This document shows, piece by piece, positions 21,800 to 32,073 of a stretch of DNA of 64,000 bases. The notes beneath the pieces were generated by a model. It was not told where the DNA came from and searched no databases. It worked only from the letters and a program-made list of their open reading frames with translations. This DNA comes from Rhea pennata (lineage: Eukaryota > Chordata > Aves > Rheiformes > Rheidae): contig NC_084663.1 of NCBI RefSeq assembly GCF_028389875.1, positions 18,490,666-18,554,665 of the forward strand, written 5' to 3'. The number at the start of each line of letters is the position of its first letter. Position 1 is the stretch's first letter. The position numbers were made by a program, and so were the translations under genes.

Positions 21800-24787
21800 G
21801 AGGCAGGGGAGTGTCATACAGACAGGGTAGACAACAAAACACAAGTTGGGTTGGGAGGCCTCCAACAGGTGCATGCAGCTGGGGATGTGCGTTTGGGACA
21901 TGGCTATGGGGGACCCCTGTACACCCTTGCTGGGAAACCTGCAGGCATGACCACCTCTCTGAAATGCCGGTACACCAATGCACGCAGCATGGGGAACAAA
22001 CAGGAGGAGCTGGAGATCTGTGTGCGACCGCAGGGCCGTGATCTCATTGCAGTCACGGAGACATGGTGGGATAGCTCACATGGCTGGAATGCTGTCATGG
22101 ATGGCTATGTGCTTTTTAGGAGAGACAGGACAGGAAGGCGAGGTGGTAGAGTCGCTCTTTATGTGAGAGAGCAACTGGAATGCGTTGAGCTCTGCCTACG
22201 GGCGGTGGAAGAGGAGGCAGTTGAGAGCTTATGGGCAAAGATCAAAGGGCAGGCTAACATGGGGGACACTGTTGTGGGTGTCTATTACAGGCCACCTGAC
22301 CAGGAAGAGGAAGTTGATGAGGCCTTCTAGAGAGAGTTTGAAGTAGCTTCATGATTACAGGCCCTGGTCCTCATGGGGGACTTCAATTACCCTGACATCT
22401 GCTGGAGGGACACAGCAAGGTGTAAGCAGTCCAGGAGGCTCCTGCATTGATGATAACTTCTTGTCACAAATGGTGGAGGAGCCTATGAGGAAGGGTGTCC
22501 TGCTGGACCTTGTCCTTACCAGCAGAGAGGGACTGGTTAGAGATGTGAAGGTTGGGGGCAGCCTTGGCTGTAGTGACCATGAGATGGTGGAGTTCAGGAT
22601 CCTGCAGGAAAGAAGTAAGGCAGCAAGCAGGATTGCAACCCTGGACTTCAGGAGAGCAGACTTCAGGCTCTTCAGAGACCTAATTGGTGGAGTCTCATGG
22701 GTTAAGGAAGGAAGGGGGGTCCAGGAGAGCTGGCTGCTATTCAAACATCACTTCCTCCAAGCTCAAGAGCGGTGCATCCCTATGAGGAAGAAGTGCAGCA
22801 GAGGGGCAGGAGACCTGCATGGGTGAGGAAAGAGCTCTTGGCCAAATTCAGACAGAAGAAGAAAATACAACGAATGTGGACGAGGGGACAGGCTGCTTGG
22901 GAGAATTATAGGACTGCAGTTGGAGTATGTAGAGATGTGGTGAGGAAGGGTAAGGCCCAGTTGGAATTGAGTCTGGCAAGGGATGTCAAGGACAACAGGA
23001 AGGGCTTCTTCAACTACATCAGTAGTAAGAGGAGGGCTCGGGAAAATGCGGGCCCGCTACTGAATGGGGCAGGGGCCCTGGTGACAAGGGATACAGAGAA
23101 GGCAGAATTACTGAATGCCTTCTTTGCTTCAGTCTTCACTGCTAAGGGCAGCCCCCAGGAATCCCGGAGCCTGGACATGAGGGAGAAAGTCTAGAGAAGG
23201 GAAGACTTTCCTTTGGTTGAGGAGGATAGGATTAGAGATCTTCTGGGCAGGCTAGACATCCACAAATCCATGGGCCCGGATGGGATGCACCCATGGGTAC
23301 TGAGGGAGCTGGTGGATATTGTTGCCAGGCCGCTCTCCATCATCTTTGAGAAGTCATGGAGAACTGGAGAGGTGCCTGAGGACTGGAAGAAAGCCAATGT
23401 CACTCCAGTCTTCAAGAAGGATGAGAAGGAGGACCCAGGCAACTGTAGGCCGGTCATACTCACCTCCATCCCTGGAAAGGTGATGGAACAGCTCCTTCTG
23501 GATGTCATCTCCAGACATATGGAGGAAAAGAGTAGCCAGCATGGATTCACCAAGGGGAAATCCTGCTTAACCAATCTGATAGCCTTCTATGATGGAATGA
23601 GTGGCTGGGTAGATGAGGGAAGAGCAGTGGACGTTGTGTGCCTTGACTTCAGCAAGGCTTTCCAGACTGTCTCCCGTAACCTCCTCCTAGATAAGCTCAG
23701 GAACTGTGGGTTAGATGAGTGGACAGTGAGGTGGATTGAGAACTGGCTGAAAGGCAGAGCTCAGAAGGTCATCATCAGTGGCCTGGAGTCCAGTTGGAGA
23801 CCTGTGGCTAGTGGCGTCTCCCAGGGCTCAGTACTGGGTCCCATCCTGTTCAACTTCTTCATCAGTGACCTGGATGAGGGGACGGAGTGCCTCCTCAGCA
23901 AGTTTGCTGATGATACCAAGCTGAGAGGAGTGGCTGACACACCTGAGGGCTGTGCTGCCACTCAGAGAGACCTGGACAAGCTGGAGAGTTGGGTGGAGAG
24001 GAACCTCCTGAGGTTCAACAAGGGCAAGTGCAGGGTCCTGCACCTAGGGAGAAATAACCCCATGCACCAGTACAAGCTGGGGGTTGACCTTCTGGAGAGC
24101 AGCTCTGCAGAGAAGGACTTGGGAGTGCTGGTGGATGACAAGTTGACCATGAGCCAACAATGTGCCCTTGTGGCCAAAAAAGCCAACAGTATCCTTGGGT
24201 GCATTAGGAAGAGTGTTGCCAGCAAGTCGAGGGAGGTGATCCTGCCCCTCTGCTCAGCCCTGGGGAGGCCTCATCTCAAGTACTGCATCCAGTTCTGGGC
24301 TCCCCAGGACAAGAGAGACATGGAGCTACTAGAGAGAGTCCAGCACAGGGCTACAAAGATGATCAGAGGTCTGGAGCACCTGCCCTATGAGGAACGGCTG
24401 TGAGAGCTGGGCCTGTTTAGCCTGGGGAAAAGAAGACTGAGGGGGGATCTTATCAATGTGTACAAGTACCTGAAGGAAGAGTGTCAAGGGGATGGAAACA
24501 AACTCTTTTCAGTTGTCCTGTGTGACAGGACAAGAGGCAATGGGCAGAAATTGAAGCACAGGAAGTTCCGCCAGAACATGAGGGGGAATTTCTTCCCTGT
24601 GAGAGTGACGGAGCACTGCAGCAGGTTGCCCAGAGAGGTTGTGGAGTCTCCTTCTCTGGAGATCTTCAAGGACCACCTGGATGCAACCCTGTCTACCATG
24701 CTCTTAAGTGACCCTGCTGAGCAGGGAGGTTGGACTAGATGCTCTCCAGAGGTTCCTTCCAACCTTACTGATTCTATGATTCTGTGA
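21800..24787 (+). pseudogene. CR1 ORF2 pseudogene (endonuclease and reverse transcriptase)
   Basis: ORF2 nicks target DNA and copies the element RNA. Endonuclease blocks seen: YTNARSMGNKQEEL, VTETWWD (Glu codon at 22058), VGVYYRPPDQ, GDFNYPDICW (from 22376) and CSDHEMVEFRI. Reverse transcriptase blocks seen: [29 protein letters not shown] (motif A), [17 protein letters not shown] (motif B) and FADDTKL (motif C, 23903-23914), then [13 protein letters not shown] and a C-terminal region ending at TGA 24785-24787. Lesions: TAG 22328, a frameshift near 22440, a second near 22800 that restores the original frame, TAG 23192, and TGA 24401. The catalytic residues I can see are intact, so inactivation is by stops and frameshifts. 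The start is approximate. Confidence 0.92.
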
Positions 24788-24810
24788 TTCTATGATTCTA
24801 TGATTCTATG
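24771..24810 (+). repeat. CR1 3'-terminal 8-bp tandem repeat
   Basis: Five units of ATTCTATG, one of them ATTCTGTG, form the end of the element. This microsatellite-like tail, instead of poly-A, is characteristic of CR1. Confidence 0.95.
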
Positions 24811-25060
24811 AATAGGTTCATAATAAGACACATTGGGTTCTGAAGGGATTCAGGGAATGAAACAGTATATAAAAACCTCAAGAAAAGAACTAGTGGCTTC
24901 ATTTTTTTTATAAACTAAGTCAAGTCATTTTTTTTTAAGTTGCAGATGTAATGTAAAGGAAAGGAAAATCTCATGTGTTATGCTAGACTTTTTTGATGTA
25001 TCAGGATATCAACTAGAATATGAAAATGTCACTCTTTTAAGTGTCATTTACGTCTCTAGG

Positions 25061-25118
25061 ACTTCAGGGCGTCCTGAAGTATGCCCTGTCCTGTCCAGGA
25101 TAGAGCCTGGCTCTATCC
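25061..25118. repeat. two adjacent perfect 8-bp-stem hairpins
   Basis: ACTTCAGG / CCTGAAGT (25061-25068, 25073-25080; 4-base loop) is followed 17 bases later by GGATAGAG / CTCTATCC (25098-25105, 25111-25118; 5-base loop). I recognise no RNA family. Confidence 0.75.
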
Positions 25119-26886
25119 ACTCTTCTTTGCATACAAAGAGTGAGATTAAAGTATTACTATCATTCACTTGCTGGTATCAGTGCTATCATTCGCTTTTTCA
25201 GGGATGGGAGTTTAGTCTGAGTATGGTTGAACTTTGCTGCTCTGTTCCCGTTTCTCCAGCATCTGGTAGTCTGTATCCAGTTGGCATTACAGCCACTCAG
25301 AGCGGCTGTGGTGTGGGGAGCACAGAACCAGCCCCACAGCAAGTAGAGCTGCCAGGGGCTTCTTGGAGGCACCATCAGCTGGTGCCCATTTGGTGCTGTT
25401 GCTGATTGAGAGCTTTGTGTTCGTTGTTGTCCGTAGTGGTATGCACCTGGTGGAAATACCATCCAATTTTTGTAATGTCTGCAAGGGATTTCAAAAGCTA
25501 TATCAAAATAATGATTAGCCAATTGTGCTGACAGGAGAAATAGTAGTCACCAGTGTTAAATAGAGGTGGCCAAACCCGGATATACTCTGTTGTTGGAGCT
25601 GTGAAGCTGTGTCATACTCAACAACTGGTTCTTGGAGCAAGTCCTGCAATTGCCTGGAATTGGTTCATGTTACTAGAACTGTTACACGCTACAAAGTTTT
25701 GTTCTGCTTGGAAGTGTAGAAGAGCTGGATGCTAATTATTGCTTCTGCGAGCAGCAGTAACTTTTTTCTTTTTTTTTTTTTTTTTGGAAATAGGAAAACT
25801 TTTAGAAGTTACTATATCACAAGTTAAAATTTCTTTACCCCTTTACACAAGTTTGCCAAAATGCACCCACATTTTATATGGTTCTGAAGTGGGTGCTAAT
25901 TAGTCATGACAATTACATTGTATGATATCTTTTGTACATTGCTACAGCTCTTATTGTATTAAATTACATGGTTCTCTGCATAATTCTTTCAATACAAATT
26001 TATGGCTTTAAGGGGAAAAAACTCACCGGTACTCTATTATTCAGAGTAGTACATGTTTCGGAGATGTGCACAGTGGATCTGGGAACAGTCTTTAGCCTCG
26101 AGAGAATCAAATAGTTGTTTGAAATGGTTGCTACTTGAGTATCAGCTCGCTTATGGCTAAGAACTAGTTGAGATTAAACTAAAATGATTGTGAGATACTT
26201 CGTTTTCGTGTACATCAACAGTTTCCATTATTGGTTAATGCTTTAAAAGTATTATTTAGTCATTTAAAAAAAAAGTAGGTGTGCTTCTGGGTGATTCTTT
26301 CGTTCTAGTTTTTGCTTTTGTTTTTCTAAATATGTGCTGGTAGATGAAATAAAGTCTCTTCAGCTTCATTTGTTGCAAGAAGATATCGTAACAGTTGTAA
26401 GCATTTTTGGGTGCTTGGCTATAAAACATTATAGGTTATACTAGATGCTGCGTTAACTTATTTTATAGAATTATAATGGATGCTGACAAGTCTTTGAGTC
26501 AAGTCTATCTTTTTTTAAAAATAAAAATTACTTTGCTATTTGTTATTTTTTTCTTTGCAGTAATACTCCTGTTTTGCTTAACTTTTGCATAATTTAGACT
26601 TAAATTTTAGTAAAACTTTATATATTTTAATATTTTATAACAAGTTATGCCTCTTCACTAAAGGCTATAACAAAAAAAATATATATTTTTGTCAGTTATT
26701 TAGATAATAAGTGGCGCTCAAGTGGGCAGAAGACCCAGAACCTCCCATTGCCTGCAATTAGAGATTGTGTGATAAAACATATGGCTTAAGCATTTTCTTG
26801 GCCATGTCCACTGACTGATTTCCTGCCAAAACCCAACAGGTTTATCATTATTACTGGTTAATTCATAACTAGAAAATATCAATTTG

Positions 26887-26906
26887 ATGTGATATGCATA
26901 TCACAT
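26887..26906. repeat. 20-bp perfect palindrome
   Basis: ATGTGATATG followed by its exact reverse complement CATATCACAT, with TGCA at the centre. Confidence 0.85.
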
Positions 26907-29900
26907 GCAGTGCTAATTATTACTGAGAAAAGTTTCATTGTAGGATTGGTGCATAAATTATCAGCAGTTTTTCCTTTTTGTTGGACTTTCTTGGGCCCCA
27001 AACCATTCCACAAGCCATACACGGCTCTTCACTTAAAATAAACCGTCTCTGGTAACAGCTTTCAGAAAGTAATCTCTAAGGTTTGAAAACAGAAGGAAGC
27101 AATGTACTTAGAGAAAATAAGTACAATATTTGATGTTAGGAATGAAATCTCATCTCCGTTTAAGTTGATAGTGAGTTTTCTTTTGTTTTCACTGAGGTCA
27201 CAGCTTTTGCTATGTTAGGTAGCATGAGGTTACCCTGTGCTTTGGCTTATTGACTTGGAATAGCTACCTTTCCTATCTGTAAAATGTGTGTAGTATGAAT
27301 GACTTATCATTGAAAGGTAACTGTTATTGAAGCTGTTTTCAAATCAACAAATTAAAACATGTACGTCACCTCTGTGGGTTCTTCTTAATATTCCAATTCT
27401 TTGTGCCATGCTGCATTACTTCAGCTGCAGGTGACATTCTCTTGCTACTGATATTTTCCCTGCTCCACAGATGCTAAAAACTAGGTATGGGTATTGTGTA
27501 ATTGCATATTCCTGTGCAGTGAGTTATTAGTGATAGTAGTATCTGCTCCTGTTTTATGCTGCACATTGTGGGCCTACTTGGAGCTGGAACCCCACCGTTG
27601 TAGTCACTTTACAAATGTAGAAAAGCTTGCAGTTCACAGAATGCAAAAAAAATTGTTAAGGTATAGATGAGCAAATAGTTAAAACAACAGGAGTTATGAA
27701 CGATTTCTCCTAGCCCCTTCTCAGGCTCGATACTTCTCTCTGTCCAGCTAGAATTGCCTGATTCCTTCATTGGTCCTTGTCCATGTCCTGCCTTGTCTCG
27801 CACTCTCTCAAAAGTGGGTGCAACTTCAGCCTGCAAACGTATGTGGGAACACAGGCAAAGAAGGACAAGGGATCTGTTAAGATTCCAAATACTGTGGTTT
27901 TCTTCTCAAGTTTTTAGGCTCTCTTACAAATAAATCAGTACTTGCTTTGTCTGTATGCTTGCACAGCTTTGACTATTCCTCTACCCAATATAAAATTCTT
28001 CCAGTCTGATTTTTAGGTTAGGATATGATTGGCCATGTTGTTGAGTTCATTGGACATCAGGATCACAATATTAGCTAATGAATTACTAGTTTGCTGTTTT
28101 GGAAGTGTTGGATACAATCTGAAAATTTTTGGTTTTAATACTTTTCTACTACTAACAGATACAACGTTAAGATGAACAAGGACATACTAATTAGATTTGA
28201 TGCCCTTTTTGTAATTCTCATTGTTAGATGAGGATTTTTTGCTAGATCATGGAGAGCTGCAAACTTCCAGGCAACTGATCCCTTAAGAGAACAGTACAGA
28301 TGCCCACACTGGAGACCCCTAAGTCGCTATATGGCTAAGCCTGTATATTTTCATATGTATTTTATTGTTACATTTTAAGTTTTCTTTTTCAGCTTTGTAA
28401 GCTCTATCTTGGTGAGAGCTGCAACATATTAGATTGATAATAATTCTCAATATTAATTGTAGTTCATAGGAATTATGTATATTTAATCATTGGTATTGTG
28501 TAAAATGAATGCAAAGTCCATTAAAGTATTTTAATGAGTAGCTTGAAAAATGATTTTTGTTTCACAAGTGGATGAGATTTGCAAACCTCTCTTTTTTAGT
28601 AGACAAATGATGAAAGTCAAATTAAAAGGAGTAACTTGTCTCGCAGATTCCTTCTAATGCTGTTACTTTCTGACATGATATTAATGATGCCACTTCTGTC
28701 TGTAGTTTCATAGAATCCTGCTCACTGTAATGGGAATTGCAGACACCTGTGTATCTTTAGGAAGCCGGGTTCTTTAATTCAGCAAAACTGTCCAGCAGTA
28801 GACTGACACGTCAAAACATAATTTTGGTGCTAAGAAAACAGAGCAGTCATATTTTCTTCTTCAGATTTTTTTTTCTTTCAGAGAAAGCGAAAAAGCACAG
28901 TTAAAACTTCAACATTGAATTAACAATAAAAACAGCAACAAAAAGACTGCGGTTTGCAGCATACTTTAATTTTCTAATAATTTATAATTACAAAAGCCCA
29001 ACAAGCAAACCCTTGCCAATAGAAGTACTTATTTATCTGACTGCTTTCTTCTGGGTTTGTCTGTGGTTTAAAAATACGGGGTTAAGTAGAGGTATGTTTA
29101 CTAACTGTGATTTAATTGTGACCTCTTACTGTACCTTCATCTTTTAATTCGGGCTGTAGTAATATAAAGTAAGAAGACCTACCTCCAATTCATGTCAGAG
29201 AAAAGATTATATAAAAATACAGTGGAAAGAAAGAATTTATAGCGTGGCCTCACTGTTAATTTACATTTTGAAAAACAAAGACTTGCAATAGTAACATGTA
29301 AGTTGTAAAAACTTTCTAAGTCTGATGTATTAGGTTTAGAAAACTCTTACTTGGATGACGAGTTTCTCAAATTGTGTAAATAAGGGCATATTTCTGAAAG
29401 GTAAATTATGCAAGCTAAACCTTTTACAATCAACTTTCTAATTGTGCTGTTCAAGATTTTTTTTGTTGCTATTTAGCAACTGTGCATCTAATACTAGTGA
29501 TTTTCAAATTGGCAGGGGCAGTACTCTCTTTTCTCATAAATTTCTTCTTAATTCTGTTTACTTTGCTAATTCTTATTTCTAGAACAAACTTACTAATAAT
29601 ATTTTCCATATGAAAGTTCAGAGTTAAATAAAACAGAGCTTTGGTAAGCAGACCAAAAGATATAGTTTAGAGTTTTTGCTATTTTAAAAGTCTAGTTTTA
29701 GTACTGTTCACTGTGACAATAGGAAACTGGTCTGAGTGCCACAGACTGCCTTGTTGTTGGCTCTCTAACTCCATGTGCAACCAAACTGAGCAAATTACTT
29801 TTATGGAGCGATTTGCAGGGTCAATTGTATAACTAGTTAATTTGCTACATATCTGAAGTCTCAGCAAACAGCCCATTTTTTTTCTATCTATGCTGCTTTT

Positions 29901-31815
29901 ATATCTAGTTAAGAAATATGTAAGAAATAATAGCATTATATATTGTTCCCAGTCATCATTTAATACTTTCTAAATATCATTGTGTTACATCCAGCTCTAC
30001 TGACAATGGCCAGGGGCCTTGTGACTCGTGATACTTCTGAACCATTTAACTTTTTAGGATCAAAATTTTTGCTGATCTGTGATACAGTTGAATATTACAT
30101 CTTGAATTATTCTTCCATATGGGCATGCTTGATTTAAAATAGATCTCATCTCTGAATATGTAAAATGTAATAAGAAAAATTACTTTTTACTGGACAGCAC
30201 TAAGATGCAGAACATCCTTCTTCAGCTGCAGCTCTATTGCAGTCTCCTATTACAAGTCAATGGTATTTTTATTTGAGTAACACTTCAGTTATTTTCTGTA
30301 GAGTCATAAAAAATAAGTCCAGAGCCCACAGCAAGAGTTGCATACACCTAGGCTGCTGCTGTGCTTTAGGATCTCTGATGATGGAGATGCTACAGCCTTC
30401 CTGGATTTTCATGCCGCTCTCATCTGCTGCGTCTGCATTTACTCTGACTGGATGCTGCGGTATCAATCATTCTGTCATGTCAGAAGGCTGGAGCAGAAAG
30501 CACAGGCACACAGAGAGCTCTTTAAAATGCTAACCTACCTAACCCAATTAAATCTTAAAAGATAGTACTTTGCACATGATTGCTGGGTTGCAGTAGCAGA
30601 ATGTGCTGAACGGCAAATCGAAAGGCAGCGTTTTCTCCGTAGCAGAGAGGAGGAGGAGCTGCCGAGCTCCGTGGGGCTCGCTGAGGCGGTGCGGCGTCCC
30701 CGGGGGGGCTGCTGTGCTGGGGCAACTCCGCTCCCTTGCAGTTCTTCCTTTGCTCCCATTCTCGAAGGAGCTGCAGCCGTCTTTTATGCCTTCTTAATGC
30801 CACCCCTGTGTTTGCACCTCCGATTGAGTGATCTACATATGGGATTCATGTTCTTTATTCTTTGTTATGCTGGTTCTACCCAGCTCCCGAGGCTGCACTT
30901 CTTCGGCAACCAGAAAAGGACAGTGATTTGTGTTTACATCCTTGGATTCCCTGCTGTCCTCCTGGTACTGCACCCCATGCCACTGGTTGGTTGCTCCAAA
31001 ATGTTGTAGATTAGCACACTGCTGGTGGTTTTAGGCTTTGCCAAGGATCGTTGTTTCACAGTATTAGAGAGTTTCTCAATGATGTGTCCATGGACGTTGC
31101 TGTTAGTAGCAGCATTCATGAAGCTCTGGACCACTGTCGTACTAGGATGGTCCAAGACTTGCTCTGTGTCTTGGGGACACAGTTTGTTACAGTACATTCA
31201 GCATTGGGACTGATGTCTCTCTGCATGTTCCTTTTGCTTCTTTTTCAAAGGGAAATATATGAAGGAGAGTGTTTATTGATTTTCTTGTTTACTTTTTTTT
31301 TTTAAAAAAAAGGCATGAGTTCTTCCTCGTTTAAGTTAGAGAAGACATTCGAAGAAATGTGCCTTCTCTTCAGCAGTACAATTTCTGACAATTTTAAAGG
31401 AGAACACTGACAAATCTTTGTCCAATGAGACAAAACTGATAATAAAAGGTCAGGCCTTAAATCCATTTTTATACCACTGTTTGGTTCTCAGAAGCATTTA
31501 GGATAGACAATTCCTGCTATAGTCAAAGTTGAATATTTTTGAAAATCATACAGGTCAAAATAGCTAACTTCGAAAGTCTAACTTTCTGTCTTTTTTTTTA
31601 TAGTCTTGGCAAATATAAAACTTATTTTTCTGTGATAGAAATGCTTATTTAATTTTATATTATAAAGTGCAAAATCTGTTGGAATATATTATTTGCATAT
31701 AGTTAACTAAAACCAGTCTTCTACACCTTTTGTCTGTCAGGGAACAACGAGGGTTGGGCTGCCCCATCATGGCTGGGCAGAGGCAGGGCCTGGAGTGGGT
31801 AGGGGCAGGGGGAGC

Positions 31816-32073
31816 TGAGGTGACCCTTAGGGCATTGGTGTTGCAAAAGTTTTTGTGGTTGGTCTTGTAGTACGAAAACTATTTAAAATTGAGTACGTAT
31901 TTGAGGTGACCCTTGGCGCATTGGTGTTGCAAAAGTTTTTGTGGTTGGTCTTGTAGTACAAAAACTATTTAAAATTGAGTACGTAGTTGAGGTGACCCTT
32001 GGGGCATTGGTGTTGCAGAAGTTTTTGTGGTTGGTCTTGTAGTACGAAAACTATTTAAAATTGAGTACATATT
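31816..32073. repeat. three-copy 86-bp tandem repeat with a mariner-like segment
   Basis: Units start at 31816, 31902 and 31988, with exact 86-base spacing and only a few differences (for example CTTAGGGCA, CTTGGCGCA and CTTGGGGCA). Each unit contains CATTGGTGTTGCAAAAG followed by TTTTTGTGGTTGG. This resembles the terminal repeat of mariner/MADE1-type elements (TTGGTGCAAAAGTAATTG...), recalled from memory. A GC-rich stretch (31740-31815) precedes the array. The high similarity between units suggests a recent expansion. Confidence 0.85.

Larger units (their letters stand above)
20780..24811 (+). mobile_element. near-complete CR1 LINE retrotransposon, inactive
   Basis: About 4 kb with the CR1 order: ORF1 (coiled-coil-like segment, then esterase), ORF2 (endonuclease, reverse transcriptase, C-terminal region), then a short 3' end of five 8-bp ATTCTATG-type units. 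The element is plus-strand, the same orientation as the gene whose intron probably contains it. It is autonomous in design but dead: ORF1 has at least two in-frame stops and a frameshift, and ORF2 has three in-frame stops and two frameshifts. The 5' edge is a judgement from where ORF1-like sequence begins; most CR1 copies are 5' truncated. I see no target-site duplication, as is usual for CR1. Confidence 0.92.
24812..31740. other. non-coding DNA, probably intronic
   Basis: 24980-25740 is less AT-rich than its flanks and contains the twin hairpins listed separately. 25769-25785 is a T run. 30640-30770 is a short GC-rich, CpG-containing patch. 30800-31250 is moderately GC-rich with small open frames on both strands and no recognisable domain. 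I support no gene here. Confidence 0.45.

Noticed and set aside
22355..24762. Minus-strand open frames inside the long CR1
   Set aside because: They are shadows of the plus-strand ORF2 and match no protein.
28705..28725. TTTCATAGAATCC, like a CR1 tail on the minus strand
   Set aside because: The following bases do not continue with the CR1 3' block, unlike at 39348, so it is probably chance.
30237..31305. Cluster of small open frames on both strands that might be a gene
   Set aside because: No domain, no consistent strand and no splice-site pattern; frames are short and overlapping.
31816..32073. Complete mariner element or transposase
   Set aside because: Only a terminal-repeat-like stretch is present in each unit and no transposase-like frame lies nearby.
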